Assembly (NCBI RefSeq): GCF_030272615.1
Contig: NC_081408.1
Location: forward strand, 611,325,673-611,389,672
Length of the DNA stretch: 64,000 nt
From: Cryptomeria japonica
Taxonomy: Eukaryota > Streptophyta > Pinopsida > Cupressales > Cupressaceae
Direction: 5' to 3'
Below, piece after piece: positions 9,760 to 20,644 of this stretch (position 1 is the stretch's first letter; each line of letters starts with the position of its first letter). The position numbers and the translations under genes were made by a program. Below the pieces are notes generated by a model. It saw only the letters and a program-made list of their open reading frames with translations, made no database searches and was not told the origin of the DNA.

Positions 9760-10764
9760 TTATGTAGATGAAGGGGTAGAGAAGAAGTAGATCTCCGATT
9801 TCTCTCTATTGATAACTTGTCCCGAAGCTTTAGCATACAAATTCAAAAGCTCTTGAAATTGAATTGCTTCTCTAGATTTAGCTGCTTCCAGAAGAAGATT
9901 ATCATCAACAAATTGTTGATGTGTAGCAACAAAGTTTGTAGTTATCTTGATTCCTTCCAACTCCTTTCGGAAATACTTCTCTTTAATGGCTCTTCCCAAA
10001 GATTCTACCATAATAATAAAAAGGAAAAGAGATATTAGATCCCCTTGACAGATCCCCCTAGAGGATGGAAAGAAACCTTCTATTTTTCCATTGATGAGAA
10101 TTGAGAATCTTGGAGTGGAAATGCATTCGAAGACCCAATTAATACATCGCTTACTAAAACCAAAGGCTTGCAAGATCTTACATAAAAATTGCATGTCCAC
10201 ATTATCATAAACTTTAGATATATCCAATTTTAATATTGTTCCTGATATGTTTGTACTTTCAAGAGTGTGGATTGCCTCTTGGGCAACAATTATCCCATCT
10301 AAGATTGAATGCCCTAGAACAAACTCAATTTTCTCTTCTGATATAATATTGTCCATTAGGGGTTTCAAACTGTTCATCATTACTTTGGAGAGAATTTTGT
10401 AAATTGTATTGTAAAGAGAGATCGGCCTAGAGTCTCCCAATCTAACTGCTTTCTCTTTCTTTAGAATGAAGGCTATAAAAGTATTATTAATTTTCTTAAG
10501 GATATTACCTGATTTTCTTGAGGATTTTAGAGCCTCCACTAGATCTACCCCTATAATATTCCAGCACTTTTTGCAGAAGCCAATAGGGAAACCGTTTAGC
10601 CTAGGGGCCTTATCAGAGGGAAGTTGGTTTAGGGCTATTGGCACCTCCTCTATTGAAATTATTTCATTGAGCTTCCTGTTTTGTTCATCTGAGATCACTT
10701 TTGGGATGACTGAAAGAAACCTCCTTTGGTCCCTTAAATCAGAGCCTTCTTCATTATTTAGCAA
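9760..10764 (-). pseudogene. LINE ORF2 reverse transcriptase
   Basis: A 334-residue open stretch carries the non-LTR RT signature. It shows LPSDKAPRLNGFPIGF (usually DKAPGPDGF), RLGDSRPISLYNTIYKILSK, LKLDISKVYDNVD (usually D-x-x-KAYD) and SRGICQGDLISLFLF (usually GxRQGDPLSPxLF). The active-site box reads QFVDDNLLL in place of the usual FADDxLL. Substitutions at several conserved places suggest an inactive copy. The stretch is open but lacks the true N-terminus, which lies in the endonuclease. Confidence 0.85.
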
Positions 10765-11187
10765 CTTTGAGTAGAATTGAATGATTTAATTTCTAATAAT
10801 CTATGGGTCCTCAATGGAATGATTCCCCTAATCATCCAATTTGGTTATTCTATTTATATTTCTCCTTAGCCTTGTGACATTGTAGAAAAAATTTGTATTC
10901 TTATCACTAGCTTGAAGCCAGCCCTCTCTACACTTTTGTTTCTAGAAGATTTCCTCTTTGGAAAGGATATCCTCATATTCTACTAGCAATTTCTTTTCCT
11001 GGACAAATTTTGCTTATGGCATCCCATCCTTTATTACTTTTAAATTCAATCCTTCCAGCTAAGATTCTAGTTCCTTTTTCATAGCAAAAATGTTTTTAAA
11101 GTGAACAACATTCCATTCCAAAAACTTCCTTTTAACATATTTTAATTTGGACACAAAAGAAAAAAGTATGGATCCTTCAAAGCTAAT
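10765..11187 (-). pseudogene. LINE ORF2 endonuclease-RT linker, decayed
   Basis: The minus strand between the endonuclease and RT domains holds several stops and short coding traces. Its position and length match the linker of plant L1 ORF2. I see no separate gene here. Confidence 0.55.
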
Positions 11188-11477
11188 TTATTTCCACCAT
11201 TGATCAATAAGGTTTAGGAAATTCAAATCCTTCATCCACATGTTCTCAAATCTGAAGGGTGGCTTTACTAAATTGGAATCACCTAGGAAGCTTAGTAGCA
11301 ACAGGAAGTGATTAGATCCTAAACAAGGTAAAACTTTGCAGTCCAAGGAAAAAGGAAAGGATGAAAAATCCCCCAACCAAAAGAATTTGTCAATTTTCTC
11401 TGCTATATTACTAAAACCAAGCCTCCGATTGTTCCAGGTAAAGGTGGATTCTCCTAAATCGACCTCAAGGAGACCAT
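11188..11477 (-). pseudogene. LINE ORF2 endonuclease, C-terminal part
   Basis: The frame contains GESTFTWNN and KIDKFF, typical of the end of the APE-like endonuclease of plant L1 elements. The final catalytic motif, usually SDH, reads SNH. The domain is cut at 11477 by the 5' LTR of element B, and its N-terminal half is at 38773-39295 on the same strand. One TAG lies near the cut. Confidence 0.85.
11473..11477. repeat. Left 5-bp target-site duplication of element B (ACCAT)
   Basis: ACCAT lies directly before the TG of the 5' LTR. ATCAT lies directly after the CA of the 3' LTR. The single difference is a C/T transition. Removing one copy restores the LINE reading frame across the junction, which confirms the duplication independently. 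Confidence 0.9.
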
Positions 11478-12634
11478 TGTAATACCCTAAAAATGGTCAT
11501 CTAAACCATGGGCCCCTAATCTCAACAACGTCACCAAGGTCCTAACCAAAGGCAATTAAATCAATCTTGAGCACATTAATTAATTCTTTAATCATGAAAT
11601 GCCACATGGCAAATCAATAACTCAATATTAATTAAATATTTTTTTAATTAATTAAATCATTCCAATTAAATCATTTTAAAACAATTATCTTATTTATTTT
11701 AATTAAATATATTTTGCATATTTAATTAAAAAAATCAATTTGTCATTAAATCATCAAAAAGAGGAATTAATTTGAAAAATAAATAAAAATTGCCACAAAT
11801 CTGCAAAAAAGGAAACAAATCAATAAAGAGGAATTGGAAATTATGAGCACAAATCTTCAAAAAAGGAAACAAATCAAAAAAGGAATTAATTGAACAAAAA
11901 AAAAAAAGAATTAAAATTTGAGAAAAGAAATCAATTGGAGATAATCTTGAAAAAAAAATTAAAAATTGATAAATAATCGCAAAGAAAGCAATTAAAACAA
12001 TTAAATAATAAAATTGAATGAAATAGAGAATAAATCAGTTTTTTCCTGATTTTATCTTAATTTTAGTTCAATTTCATTTAAAACTGAGAAAAGCATCCAA
12101 TCACATTAATTCACCTGGATTGTGCTTCCTCTTGGAAAATCTTGACCGCTCACCATCATTTGATCTTAGCCATTGGTTTCTTTCTGAATTTTCTATAAAT
12201 TCAGGCTCTCATCTCTCCTTCAAAAATCCTAGAGAATATATTGTTATTATGTTGTTTTTGCTCTAGGTTCATTGAGAATTTGCATTGAGATATTGCATAT
12301 TAGTTATTTCATATTGCTTAAATCATTTAGCTTAAATATTCATATATTGCTTAAATCATGTTAGATTAATCATGCATATCTAGATTAATCTTGCATCCAT
12401 CTAGCTTAAATCCATGCTCATATAGATTAAAAATCTTTCGTTTAGGTGTTGTCTAGTCACTAGATAGCTTAGCAATCTGAGAGCAATCTAAACTCGCATC
12501 TACTAGAGGGCAATGGGTGGCTTTGTAATGGTTTATTATTCATTGATTATTGATTTACTAACCATGCATCTAATGACTTAATTGAAGTGTTGTGTATTTC
12601 AGATACACATACAGGTCCACTTTTCACACACACA
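11478..12634 (+). repeat. Element B 5' LTR
   Basis: It begins TGTAATACCC and ends in ACACACACA. It carries AT-rich sequence with ATTAATTAAAT palindromes near 11630-11720 and a TATAAAT at 12194-12200. The matching 3' LTR is 1171 bases against 1157 here. Confidence 0.95.
12194..12200 (+). promoter_or_regulatory. Candidate TATA box of the element B LTR
   Basis: TATAAAT lies about 440 bases before the LTR end and is kept in the 3' LTR at 38308-38314. It is the best candidate for the start of genomic RNA; the transcription start itself cannot be read from sequence. Confidence 0.5.
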
Positions 12635-12635
12635 T

Positions 12636-12652
12636 TTTTGCCGCCCACCTTT
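12636..12652 (+). promoter_or_regulatory. Putative primer-binding site
   Basis: TTTTGCCGCCCACCTTT follows the 5' LTR almost directly. It resembles the GGCGCCCACC-type tRNA-primed sites of other gypsy elements, with a changed base. The tRNA cannot be named with confidence. Confidence 0.4.
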
Positions 12653-12711
12653 GGGCACGAAATTCAATACTTCAGCCTCAAAATCACTTTTTTTATCCTA
12701 CCAGTTTTGTC

Positions 12712-14360
12712 CGTACAACCTTTGTGAAATATCGTACGAGTGTATATCATACATTGTATGACATTCTATCAAGGTCTCTGTTTTATTATACCAATCAAAA
12801 AATGGTCTCGTACGAATCTCTGCTCTAAATATCTGATTCTGTACTTTGTCATTTTATGCTCAATTCTAACTCGTACGAGGAACTGCTGTTGTCATTTTCT
12901 TCTATGAGAATTGTCGTATGATTTTGCATTCTGTTGGGTTAAAAAAACCAAGTTTTATTCTTCAGGTTTTCTGTTCAATTTTGATTACACTGACACTGAC
13001 CCTGGCTATTTATTTGTTTATCTAAATAATTTTTATAGCCTAACTAGTTTCTTGCAGAATATTTGTCAAAGAATTTATCAATCACACATACGCCTATCAA
13101 AGAATAAAAACAACATATCTACTGATACATTGTTTTTGTACGTTGCCTAAAGAAAATTGACCAAACATCGTTTATTTTATAAATTCATTTTTAAGCACCT
13201 AACTTGCTATCTGGTTAAAGAACAAATCTGTATTTCATGTTTTAAGAAAATTTTTAGAGGTAGGAGAGTATGCTCTTGTCTGTATAGACAATCAGAAATC
13301 CAGACCCTTGAGGCATTTTTTTTAAGTTTGATATTTGTAGATCTTCAGCGGGCCTGCCCTCCCAAGGAGCTAATAACTCTATAGCCATTACGGTTGGTGA
13401 GAGGGGAATGACCCAAGTGGGAACAACTAAACGCAAAGTACTCCAACCCACTATAAAACAAATGTGATTTGATGAAAATCAAGTCAATGACAGTACTCGG
13501 GAATAGCTCTCCTCTGTACCTTTGGGTATATTAAACCTTGCTTTTCAAGGCTGCGAGACCTCTTATTTGAGTTTATACCTTGACGGGCTGAACGGACCCC
13601 TTACTAGTTCCAATTCAAATTAGAAGCTACCTAGTTCACCTCTGAAAGGGGTATAATCTTTGTGCAAGAGAGATAGTAACTCTCCCAAGATACTTGTCAT
13701 TCTGTGCCCCCATTAGCATTTGGAGTCGGCTAATACGGCGTTGAGAATCCATTGCGTGAGACTTAGCGACCATATTCTGATTAGCTATTGGGTGTGTACC
13801 TGAGTATACAAGCAAAGGTTTTCTTCTCTCACCAATTTCCATAGGGTTTGCATGCTATGATTGGAGTTGTTATTCATATTTTTTTTTTCCTGTGTTTTTC
13901 ATCCCTGAAACTAAAACTAGAATACCAGAACTGGAGAAAACAATCAACAACTCAGTGATAAACTCTGTCAGTGTAAAAAACTAGTCCCTGTCAGTCATTG
14001 AATACTTAGAATTTAGAATTTAGCCTCTGTCTAGTAAAACAGTCGTATGAGTCTTCTGATTTATCATCCTATTTCATTTTTTGTGTCGTACGATATTCCA
14101 TCAATCCAAACAGTCTGTTATTTGAGCCCTTGTCATGTGTCGTATGAGCCCTGATTGTCTATCGTCCGATTCTGAGAAATATCATTTCATCTTGAATTCT
14201 GTGTCATGCGAGCCTTGATTGATTGTCATCCGATTCTAAGAATCATCGTTTCATCTTGAATCCTGTATCATTCGATAAACCTTTGCACTAAACAGTTTGT
14301 CATTTCAGACATACCCATCTATCGTACGGTCTTAGGAAGCAACTCGTATGAAACACTATT
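12712..14360. repeat. Dispersed TCGTACGA/TCGTATGAG words in the leader
   Basis: About fifteen copies of a word close to TCGTACGA, TCGTATGAG or TCGTCCGAT lie in two clusters (12712-12920 and 14040-14360). The core is a perfect palindrome in several copies. Related words in mixed orientation recur in the 3' region at 36190-36400. Confidence 0.6.
13250..13850 (+). other. GC-richer block in the leader, possible structured RNA
   Basis: This block is clearly richer in G and C than the flanking leader and has few long A or T runs. It includes words such as GGTGAGAGGGGAATGACCC and GACGGGCTGAACGGACCCC. No long ORF crosses it on the plus strand. Its texture is unlike the decayed spacer on either side and suggests selection for RNA structure or a cis signal. 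I cannot assign a function. Confidence 0.4.
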
Positions 14361-14918
14361 GTCATCATTCTGAAGCTTGTAAACTATCATCTGGTCCTGT
14401 AAACCTGTTGTACAAATCTCTAATTTTGCCAGTCCAGAATAGTCAAACTTTCCTAAAATAGTTTACAATGAGCATAAAACTGGTTATCATCCTCCTAAGC
14501 ATAAACAATCTTGATAGTGTACCCCTATTGTTGCGTTGCACGATTTTGTTGATCATCTCTCAGCTAGTTCAAACAAAATCTTATCAAACCTAAGTTAACT
14601 TAGATAATGTCTTACACAGGATATATCATTCCTGAAACTAGACTAGATCTTAGTTACATCACTCAATCACTACATTAAACAAACAACTAACTACAATTTG
14701 ATCTTGACTTCTGCAACACATCTAGCTCTTGGTCTTGTCAGTTGTAAATGCCTATTCAAACCAAAAGTTCTCACAGCAAAACAGACACAGGAAAAGGAAC
14801 ATCCTTTTCATCAAACGATAACCCATTCTTTGTAGAAAAACTCATCCCAAATAAACCATCATCATCACAAATACCAGTTTATGATCCATCAATCTTTGGT
14901 TAGCCCCTATCTCCCACC

Positions 14919-16549
14919 ATGTCTGGAGAAAGGCAAGAAAAACAAGCTGCTAAACACAAAACTTATGATGATATCAGTATCCATGATACCAACAATGATT
15001 CCTCATCAAGTGAATCTGAAGCCTCTGAACCTCCAGAGATCAAGATACATAAATGTCAAAAGGATAAAGATTTCCAAAAATTATGAAGGTTACCATGGCT
15101 AGAGAAAAAGAAGACTATTTTCTAGAACTAGCAAAACAAGGCGCTAAAATTCCTACTGGTTATAATGTGGAGACCCTCCTCACTAAAGAGGAAGAGACAC
15201 CATTGGGAATGGTAAACAAACAATTACAAGCATTACGACCTGAGATCACAGAACCGAAAAACAAGGATAAATCACCAAAACAATATTCTCTGGACACAAT
15301 ATGCCCATTCCCATTTGACAAAAGCCTTTACATGCCTCCATTTCGCTCAAAAGTAGAAATGCCTAATTTTGACAAATATGATGGGAATACAGATCCTCAA
15401 GATCATATTAGAGAATTTTGTGCTTTATGTATGGAGTTCATGCATGACCAAACATATCTCATGCACCTTTTCCCAAGAAGTTTGGGGGGGCAAGCTATGG
15501 AATGGTTCTCAAGTCTACCTATGGGAATAAAAACTTTTGAAGTATTAATCCAACTATTTCTACATCAATACTCCTATAACATTTGTCACCCAGTCACTAT
15601 GATAGAACTTTGCAATACCAAACAAAAAACAAGAGAGCCTTTTCTCACTTTTCTCCAACAATGGAGAAAGATGTTCTCTAGATATTCACGGACTATTCCA
15701 GATCTTGAGAAGACGGATATCTTTGTCAACAACTTAATCCCTAAATTGAAATACAGTGTCCAGATGCAAGTACATCCTTCATTCAATAAAATGGTAGATA
15801 ATACCCTTAGAATGGAAGCTGTGCTTATAAAAAAGGGAGATATATCACTTTGGAAAGAAACATCGCAAGGTTCTAGTTCTAAAGAAAAGAGAAAATACTA
15901 GAAATACGGCAAAGATAACAACATAAATGTTGCTAATGATGGAGTGGTAGATACTATCAAAGAAAAAACAAAATCCACAATATTTAGCTTGGCTAGTGGC
16001 ATGCAAGCACTCAAGGCAGCTGAAACTGCAGCAGAAAATCCTCTGAAGAAAGCAAGGGAATGGTTTAAAGAGAAACCTTGGCTTTCAAAGCCTAAGCGTG
16101 ATTTTACTCCTCTAGATGAATCATATGAATCAGCTTTTAAAACTTTATTGGCAAATGATCTGATAACATTGTCAGACAATTCTAGACCATATGATCCAGA
16201 AATTAAACCCAAATGGTGGAGAGAAAACGAATATTGTGACTACCATCAGAACAAGGGACATAACACAAACAACTGCATGAAACTCAAACATGAAATTCAA
16301 GATCTCATCGACACTAGAAAAATCATTGTTGGAAATCACGTGACTAATGCTGATCATAAGGCCTTTAAAGATCCCTTACCAACATATGAACAGGGAGATT
16401 CCTCAAAATCCAAGGGAGGTGCTAGAATCAATTATACCTACAGTATCAACAACAACATGATCAACATGATTAAATCTTCCCAACCTAAATATTGCAATGT
16501 GATCATAATCAAAGTTAATAAAATCAAGCACAAACTACTAATGATGTGA
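14919..16549 (+). pseudogene. gag: Element B gag
   Basis: Gag forms the virus-like particle. The likely start is ATG at 14919 (MSGERQEKQAAKHK), followed by an acidic stretch. The frame is lost by a TGA/frameshift near 15083, then resumes as MAREKEDYFLELAKQG. The Retrotrans_gag core follows, with VEMPNFDKYDGNTDPQDHI and QAMEWFSSLP. A TAG at 15899-15901 (CAG origin likely) interrupts it. The nucleocapsid region has CDYHQNKGHNTNNC, a C-x2-H-x4-H-x4-C variant knuckle typical of Tat gags in place of CCHC. A frameshift near 16530 leads into the protease frame. Confidence 0.88.
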
Positions 16550-17271
16550 CCCGCACTCAAAAGAAAGCTACTCTCCAAGGAGCTAGTTCCTCAACTTTTG
16601 CTCACACAACATCAAACCTACCAACTCCTTCAAACAGAGAAATAGACACAATCACGGCCAAATCAAAATAGCTGGCTTCATCATCCTCTCCTAGTTATAG
16701 TATTATCGAACAATTGAAAAGAACTAACGTTCAAATTTCCATTTTGGAACTACTTAAGATCTCTTCTACTCATAGAGAGATCCTGGACAAGGCTTTGCTC
16801 ACCACTAGTGTCGCTAAAGATTTAGATGTCGATTGGTTTCAATCTATGGTGGGTCACATGACTTCGCCTCATTACCTCACATTCTTTGAACAAGATGATA
16901 ACTCACTAAATCACCCGCATAATCAGCCATTACACATCGATGCTATGATCCACAAACATCGAGTTAAATGTGTTTTGATAGATGGAGACACTAGGTTGGA
17001 TATTTGTACCTACAGTCTACTGACACAACTAGGATTTTCTAAAAATGTTATTGATCCAACAAAGAAAATAACAATCAAAGCTTATGATGAAGAAGAAAGA
17101 ACCTCTAAAGGTCTAGTACTATTACCAATCAAGGTAGGCCCTATGGAAAGAGATGTCATCTTTCAGGTCCTTGACCTTCCTCTTTCATACAACATCTTAC
17201 TAGGTAGGCCATGGATTGATGAAATGAAAGCAGTGCCATCTATGTATCATCAGTGCTTGAAATTTCCTTAG
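16540..17271 (+). pseudogene. Element B aspartic protease
   Basis: The protease cleaves the polyprotein. The catalytic box near 16975 reads VLIDGDTRLDIC, where Tat elements usually have LIDGGSxLNI; the second Gly of the triad is Asp. Downstream LPLSYNILLGRPWID matches the conserved C-terminal flap and ILGRPWL-type motif. Stops include TAG at about 16669 and TAG at 17269-17271. The frame continues beyond into the G-patch region, so protease and linker were once one frame. Confidence 0.85.
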
Positions 17272-18684
17272 AATGGAGTTGAAGTTGGTATTCCTGTCGA
17301 TACAAGCTATACCTACAATGCATTAACACAGAGTGCTGATGCTTTTGTTCCTCATAATAGAGCAACCTCTACAGCTGAAAGTTCAGGATCTTTGCTGAAA
17401 GATTTAGAGAAGAAATTAAAAATCACAAACACCGACATGGATGGCTACAAGATAGAACCTGTCCTCTCACTAATGTCTCTTCCTCCAGCACCAAGATAGT
17501 CAGGAAAACCATCAGCAGTTATGGAGCCACAAACTTCAACTCCAAAAGTCATTTATGATGGTCTCTTTATACAATCCTCTACTTCCCTTGCAGATGAAAT
17601 AGAAGAGGATGTTGTTCTCAAATGGATTTTCAAAGAAGAGAGTGCAAACAAATAAATATGACATTGTGAGATTTCCCCGACACAATATGGTCCAGGCTAT
17701 AAGATGCTTCAATGCATGGGATATCTAGGTACTGGTCCTCTAGGCAAGCGTCAAGAAAGTATTGTTGAACCTATTCAGGTACAAACTAAGTTTGCAAATG
17801 ATAAAACTGGACTGGGATATGATCCAAGAAAGTCATTAGATTAGAAACATACGTCTCACCATCAACTTAAGTGGAAGAAAAAGGTACTACATTCAACATC
17901 ACAGGAAATTAATACTCAACAAACTTAGGAAGAGTGCGATGATGAACAAGAAGAATTTCCAACCCAGAGAGAGGAAGCAAATGGTAATCAAGTTCTGATT
18001 GTATCAGCTATAACACTACAGGAAGTAGAAGTCCCAAAGCATATGAGAGAATTAGTATACAGAATCAGAGAATTGTTTGCACCACTGAACATTCCGGTCA
18101 CATTTATTGGTAGACAACAAGTAGATGATTCAGAAATTGATTCAAATGACTATCAATGGGGTCTAGACCATCTCTTAGATACATCTACTACAGAAACCCC
18201 TAAAGAATCTAGTGATATCATATATGATGCACAAGAGATGATATGCTTAAAAATGCAAAAGGAAATAGAAGAAATCAGACTAAAAAGACAAGAAGACTAT
18301 GAACAACAGCTAGAGGAAGAAAGGACACAAGAAATTCCTTCACCTTCTAACTCTCCCTCTAATGAGATAGGACAAATTAGGTATGGAACTACACAAGAAG
18401 AGTTAGAAGCTATAGAAGTAGGACCAGTCATCAGTCCAGAGGAAGCTGAATGGAAAAGACGACAGGGATTAACAGAACCATCAAGGTTATGTCCACAAGT
18501 GTCTCAAATACATGTGATCAATGAACCAAATCATGAAGGAACTTGTAGCATAAGAGATGTAGGTATTGATGTATACACACTTTTACTAAATCACTTGAAG
18601 ATGAGTCAGAAACTTCATCTTATGACTTTGATAACTCAGACAAAAGCTCTATTTATAACAACAACTATTCAACAACAATTATGA
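17272..18684 (+). pseudogene. Element B protease-RT linker with G-patch domain
   Basis: This is the same frame as the protease, broken by several TAG and TGA codons. At 17683-17840 it encodes a G-patch: YGPGYKMLQCMGYLGTG, then LGKRQESIVEPI and TGLGYDP. G-patch domains bind nucleic acid or activate RNA helicases and are known in some plant and animal retroelement polyproteins. After it comes an acidic, coiled-coil-like stretch (about 18230-18330, EIEEIRLKRQEDYEQQLEEE). Confidence 0.7.
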
Positions 18685-19070
18685 CTACTCTGTCATGAAT
18701 GTTGAGATGTTGTCTATTGACCTTGTTACTGTTACACCATGGTATGTAGTCCAATCTGAAATAGGGAATGATGCTAGGAGTAGGTCAGCTGGGATAGGTC
18801 CAATAAATACTAACATGTATTTTGATAATCGTGTTGTAACTCTTCCTAGTCCCGAGACACATACGCAAGGTAGTCTTCTAGAACTCGACTGGTCGGTCCG
18901 AAGTCATGATGATAGTACCGTGAGCTCCCTTGAACCTATTCAAACTTTATCTTTGATACATCCTGAACTGGTTGACTATACTCTTTATAACCAACCTTTG
19001 AATATCCCCACCTTTGCTAATGACTACACACTAGCTTGCTATCTTAAGGATATGTGCAAGATCATGGGGG
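18685..19070 (+). pseudogene. Element B linker coding sequence up to the insert
   Basis: After a frameshift near 18690 the frame reads MNVEMLSIDLVTVTPWYVV and runs to CYLKDMCKIMGG at about 19070. There, sequence with inverted-repeat partners begins. Similar acidic linker coding sequence seems to resume near 28905. No enzyme domain is visible. Confidence 0.55.
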
Positions 19071-19089
19071 GCCAAAAAGTGGCAATGGA

Positions 19090-19445
19090 GAAAAAAATGC
19101 ATTTTCAACCTTTCCAAACATGCCAAAATCTGCTTTGACTTTTTGTTTGGGTCAAGCAAAATTTGAATTTGGTTTGGTAATACCAAACCAAATCGGATAT
19201 CTGATTTGTGATGTCACTATTGTCATATCCGATTAAATCAAATATCTGATTTTCTCACATAAAAAATATAATTTAGTAAAATGGCCATAACTTTTGCATT
19301 TCTTATCAAAGTTTTTGATTTTTTACAGGCATTGGAAAGATGATTCATAGACCTATCAAATGGATGAGGTATTTTGATGATATTATAGATAGAAAAATAA
19401 TTATAATCATTTGAAGTTAGTCCTTCAATTTTAAAACTTTAAATA
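19090..19445. repeat. Left long imperfect inverted repeat
   Basis: It contains paired GGATATCTGATTT words, CATAACTTTTGCATT and GGCATTGGAAAG. Each has a partner in reverse complement at 27785-28160. Identity looks highest between 19190 and 19350. The outer part (GAAAAAAATGC ... TTTCCAAACATGCC) is more diverged. Confidence 0.75.
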
Positions 19446-19479
19446 CTCACAAATTTTGCATACAAAGTTTCATTTGTTT

Positions 19480-20640
19480 CCTATCACCTCCTTTATCTAT
19501 CACTTGTCTATCTATACTTGTGTATCTATACTTGTCTAATATATTTTATATATCTCTTTCTTCTCTACTTATGTCACTTATTTTCTCATTCCATATAGAT
19601 GAATAAATTCCCAAGTTACATGCATCTCTGCATATATCTCCATCTTTCTATTCATATCTCTCCCTCTCCCACTCCATCATTGTCACTCTTTATTTCTATA
19701 TTTCTCTCTAATAATCTCTTGTCTCTCTATTTATCTCCCTTCTTTACCTTATACTACCTATACTTATATATTACTTGTCTCTATCACCTCCTTTCTCTCC
19801 CTATCTTGTCCCCTCTCTCTTTATATCCCTATAGATCTATCTTCATGTATATTTATATCTCATTATCTCTAAATCTCACTTATTCACTCCATCTCTCCCT
19901 CCATTTGTCTTACTCTCTCTATCATGTTCTATCCATATCTATCTCTATCTCCATCTTCACATCTCCATCTCTTTCCCTATCAATCTCTCTTTTTATATGT
20001 TCCTCTATCTTTATATATATTTCTCTATACATGATTAATCTACTTCTCTGTCTCTTCCTCTATCACCCTCTTGAAGTATCTTTCCCTTTCTCTACTTTTA
20101 TCTCTTTATTTACTCAATCTTTATATATCTTTTTCTCTCTCCCCGCATCCTTCTCTATAGTGCCTTTATATATCTCTATATCTTCCTCTTTCTTTCTCTC
20201 CCTCTCTATCTATCCCTATCTATAATCTCTATCTCTCTTTGTCACTCTCTTGCACTATCTATATATCTCTATCTATCGATATTTCTCTTCCTTTATATCT
20301 CTCTATCTCTTCCTTTTTTTATCTCTCTCTTTACCCCTCTCTATCCATTTTTCTCCATCTCTTCATATATTTATCTTTGTCTTTTCCTCTCTCTTTCTCT
20401 ATATCTATTCACCTCCCTCTCCTTTTATCTTCATTTTTTATCTCTATCTTCCTCTCTCCTTTTCAATATCTAGATATGTCCACCTCTTTCTATCCATCCT
20501 TGTCCTTTAGTTTTTCTCCCTCTCACTTCATAGTCCTTAATATCTATATCTCTATTTATGTCCTTGTCCTTTAGTTCTTTTCCCTCTCTTTAGTTCTTCA
20601 TCTCTCTTCACCCTTATATCTCTCCTTATTTGAAAATAAG
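19480..20640 (+). repeat. Pyrimidine-rich (CT/TATCTC) low-complexity tract
   Basis: The plus strand is almost entirely C and T with A in TATCTC, CTCTC and TATATCTC words over 1.1 kb. ORFs across it are Ser/Leu/Tyr/Ile-rich artefacts. A purine-rich counterpart on the same strand near the right inverted repeat (27440-27690) makes the tracts part of the inverted symmetry. Confidence 0.85.
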
Positions 20641-20644
20641 TATA

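Larger units (their letters stand above)
8610..11477 (-). mobile_element. LINE (L1-type), 3' part, interrupted by elements A and B
   Basis: The minus strand encodes the end of the LINE endonuclease (11477-11188), reverse transcriptase (10764-9760) and a zinc-binding domain (9062-8628). The 5' half is at 38768 to about 41060. With one copy of the 5-bp target duplication removed, the coding frame runs straight from 38768 into 11477. No poly(A) tail (poly(T) on the plus strand) is seen at 8610, so the 3' end was probably carried away by element A and lies outside the window. Confidence 0.85.
12653..14918 (+). other. Element B long untranslated leader
   Basis: About 2.3 kb separates the LTR from the gag start. 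It contains repeated TCGTACGA-like words (12712-12920 and 14040-14360) and a GC-richer block at 13250-13850. Long leaders are known in Ogre elements, where some carry an extra ORF. Here no plus-strand ORF shows a recognisable domain. Confidence 0.7.

Noticed and set aside
9817-10774. Plus-strand ORFs of 73 and 102 codons
   Set aside because: They lie opposite the LINE reverse transcriptase, which has clear motifs on the minus strand.
13636-13842. Minus-strand 68-codon ORF in the element B leader
   Set aside because: No domain or start context; it was considered as an extra antisense ORF, but its block looks more like a conserved RNA region.
15586-16357. Minus-strand ORFs opposite gag
   Set aside because: They are shadows of the plus-strand gag frame and show no motif.
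19599-20574. Long plus-strand ORFs rich in Ser, Leu, Ile and Tyr
   Set aside because: They are translations of a CT-rich low-complexity tract in two frames, with no domain.
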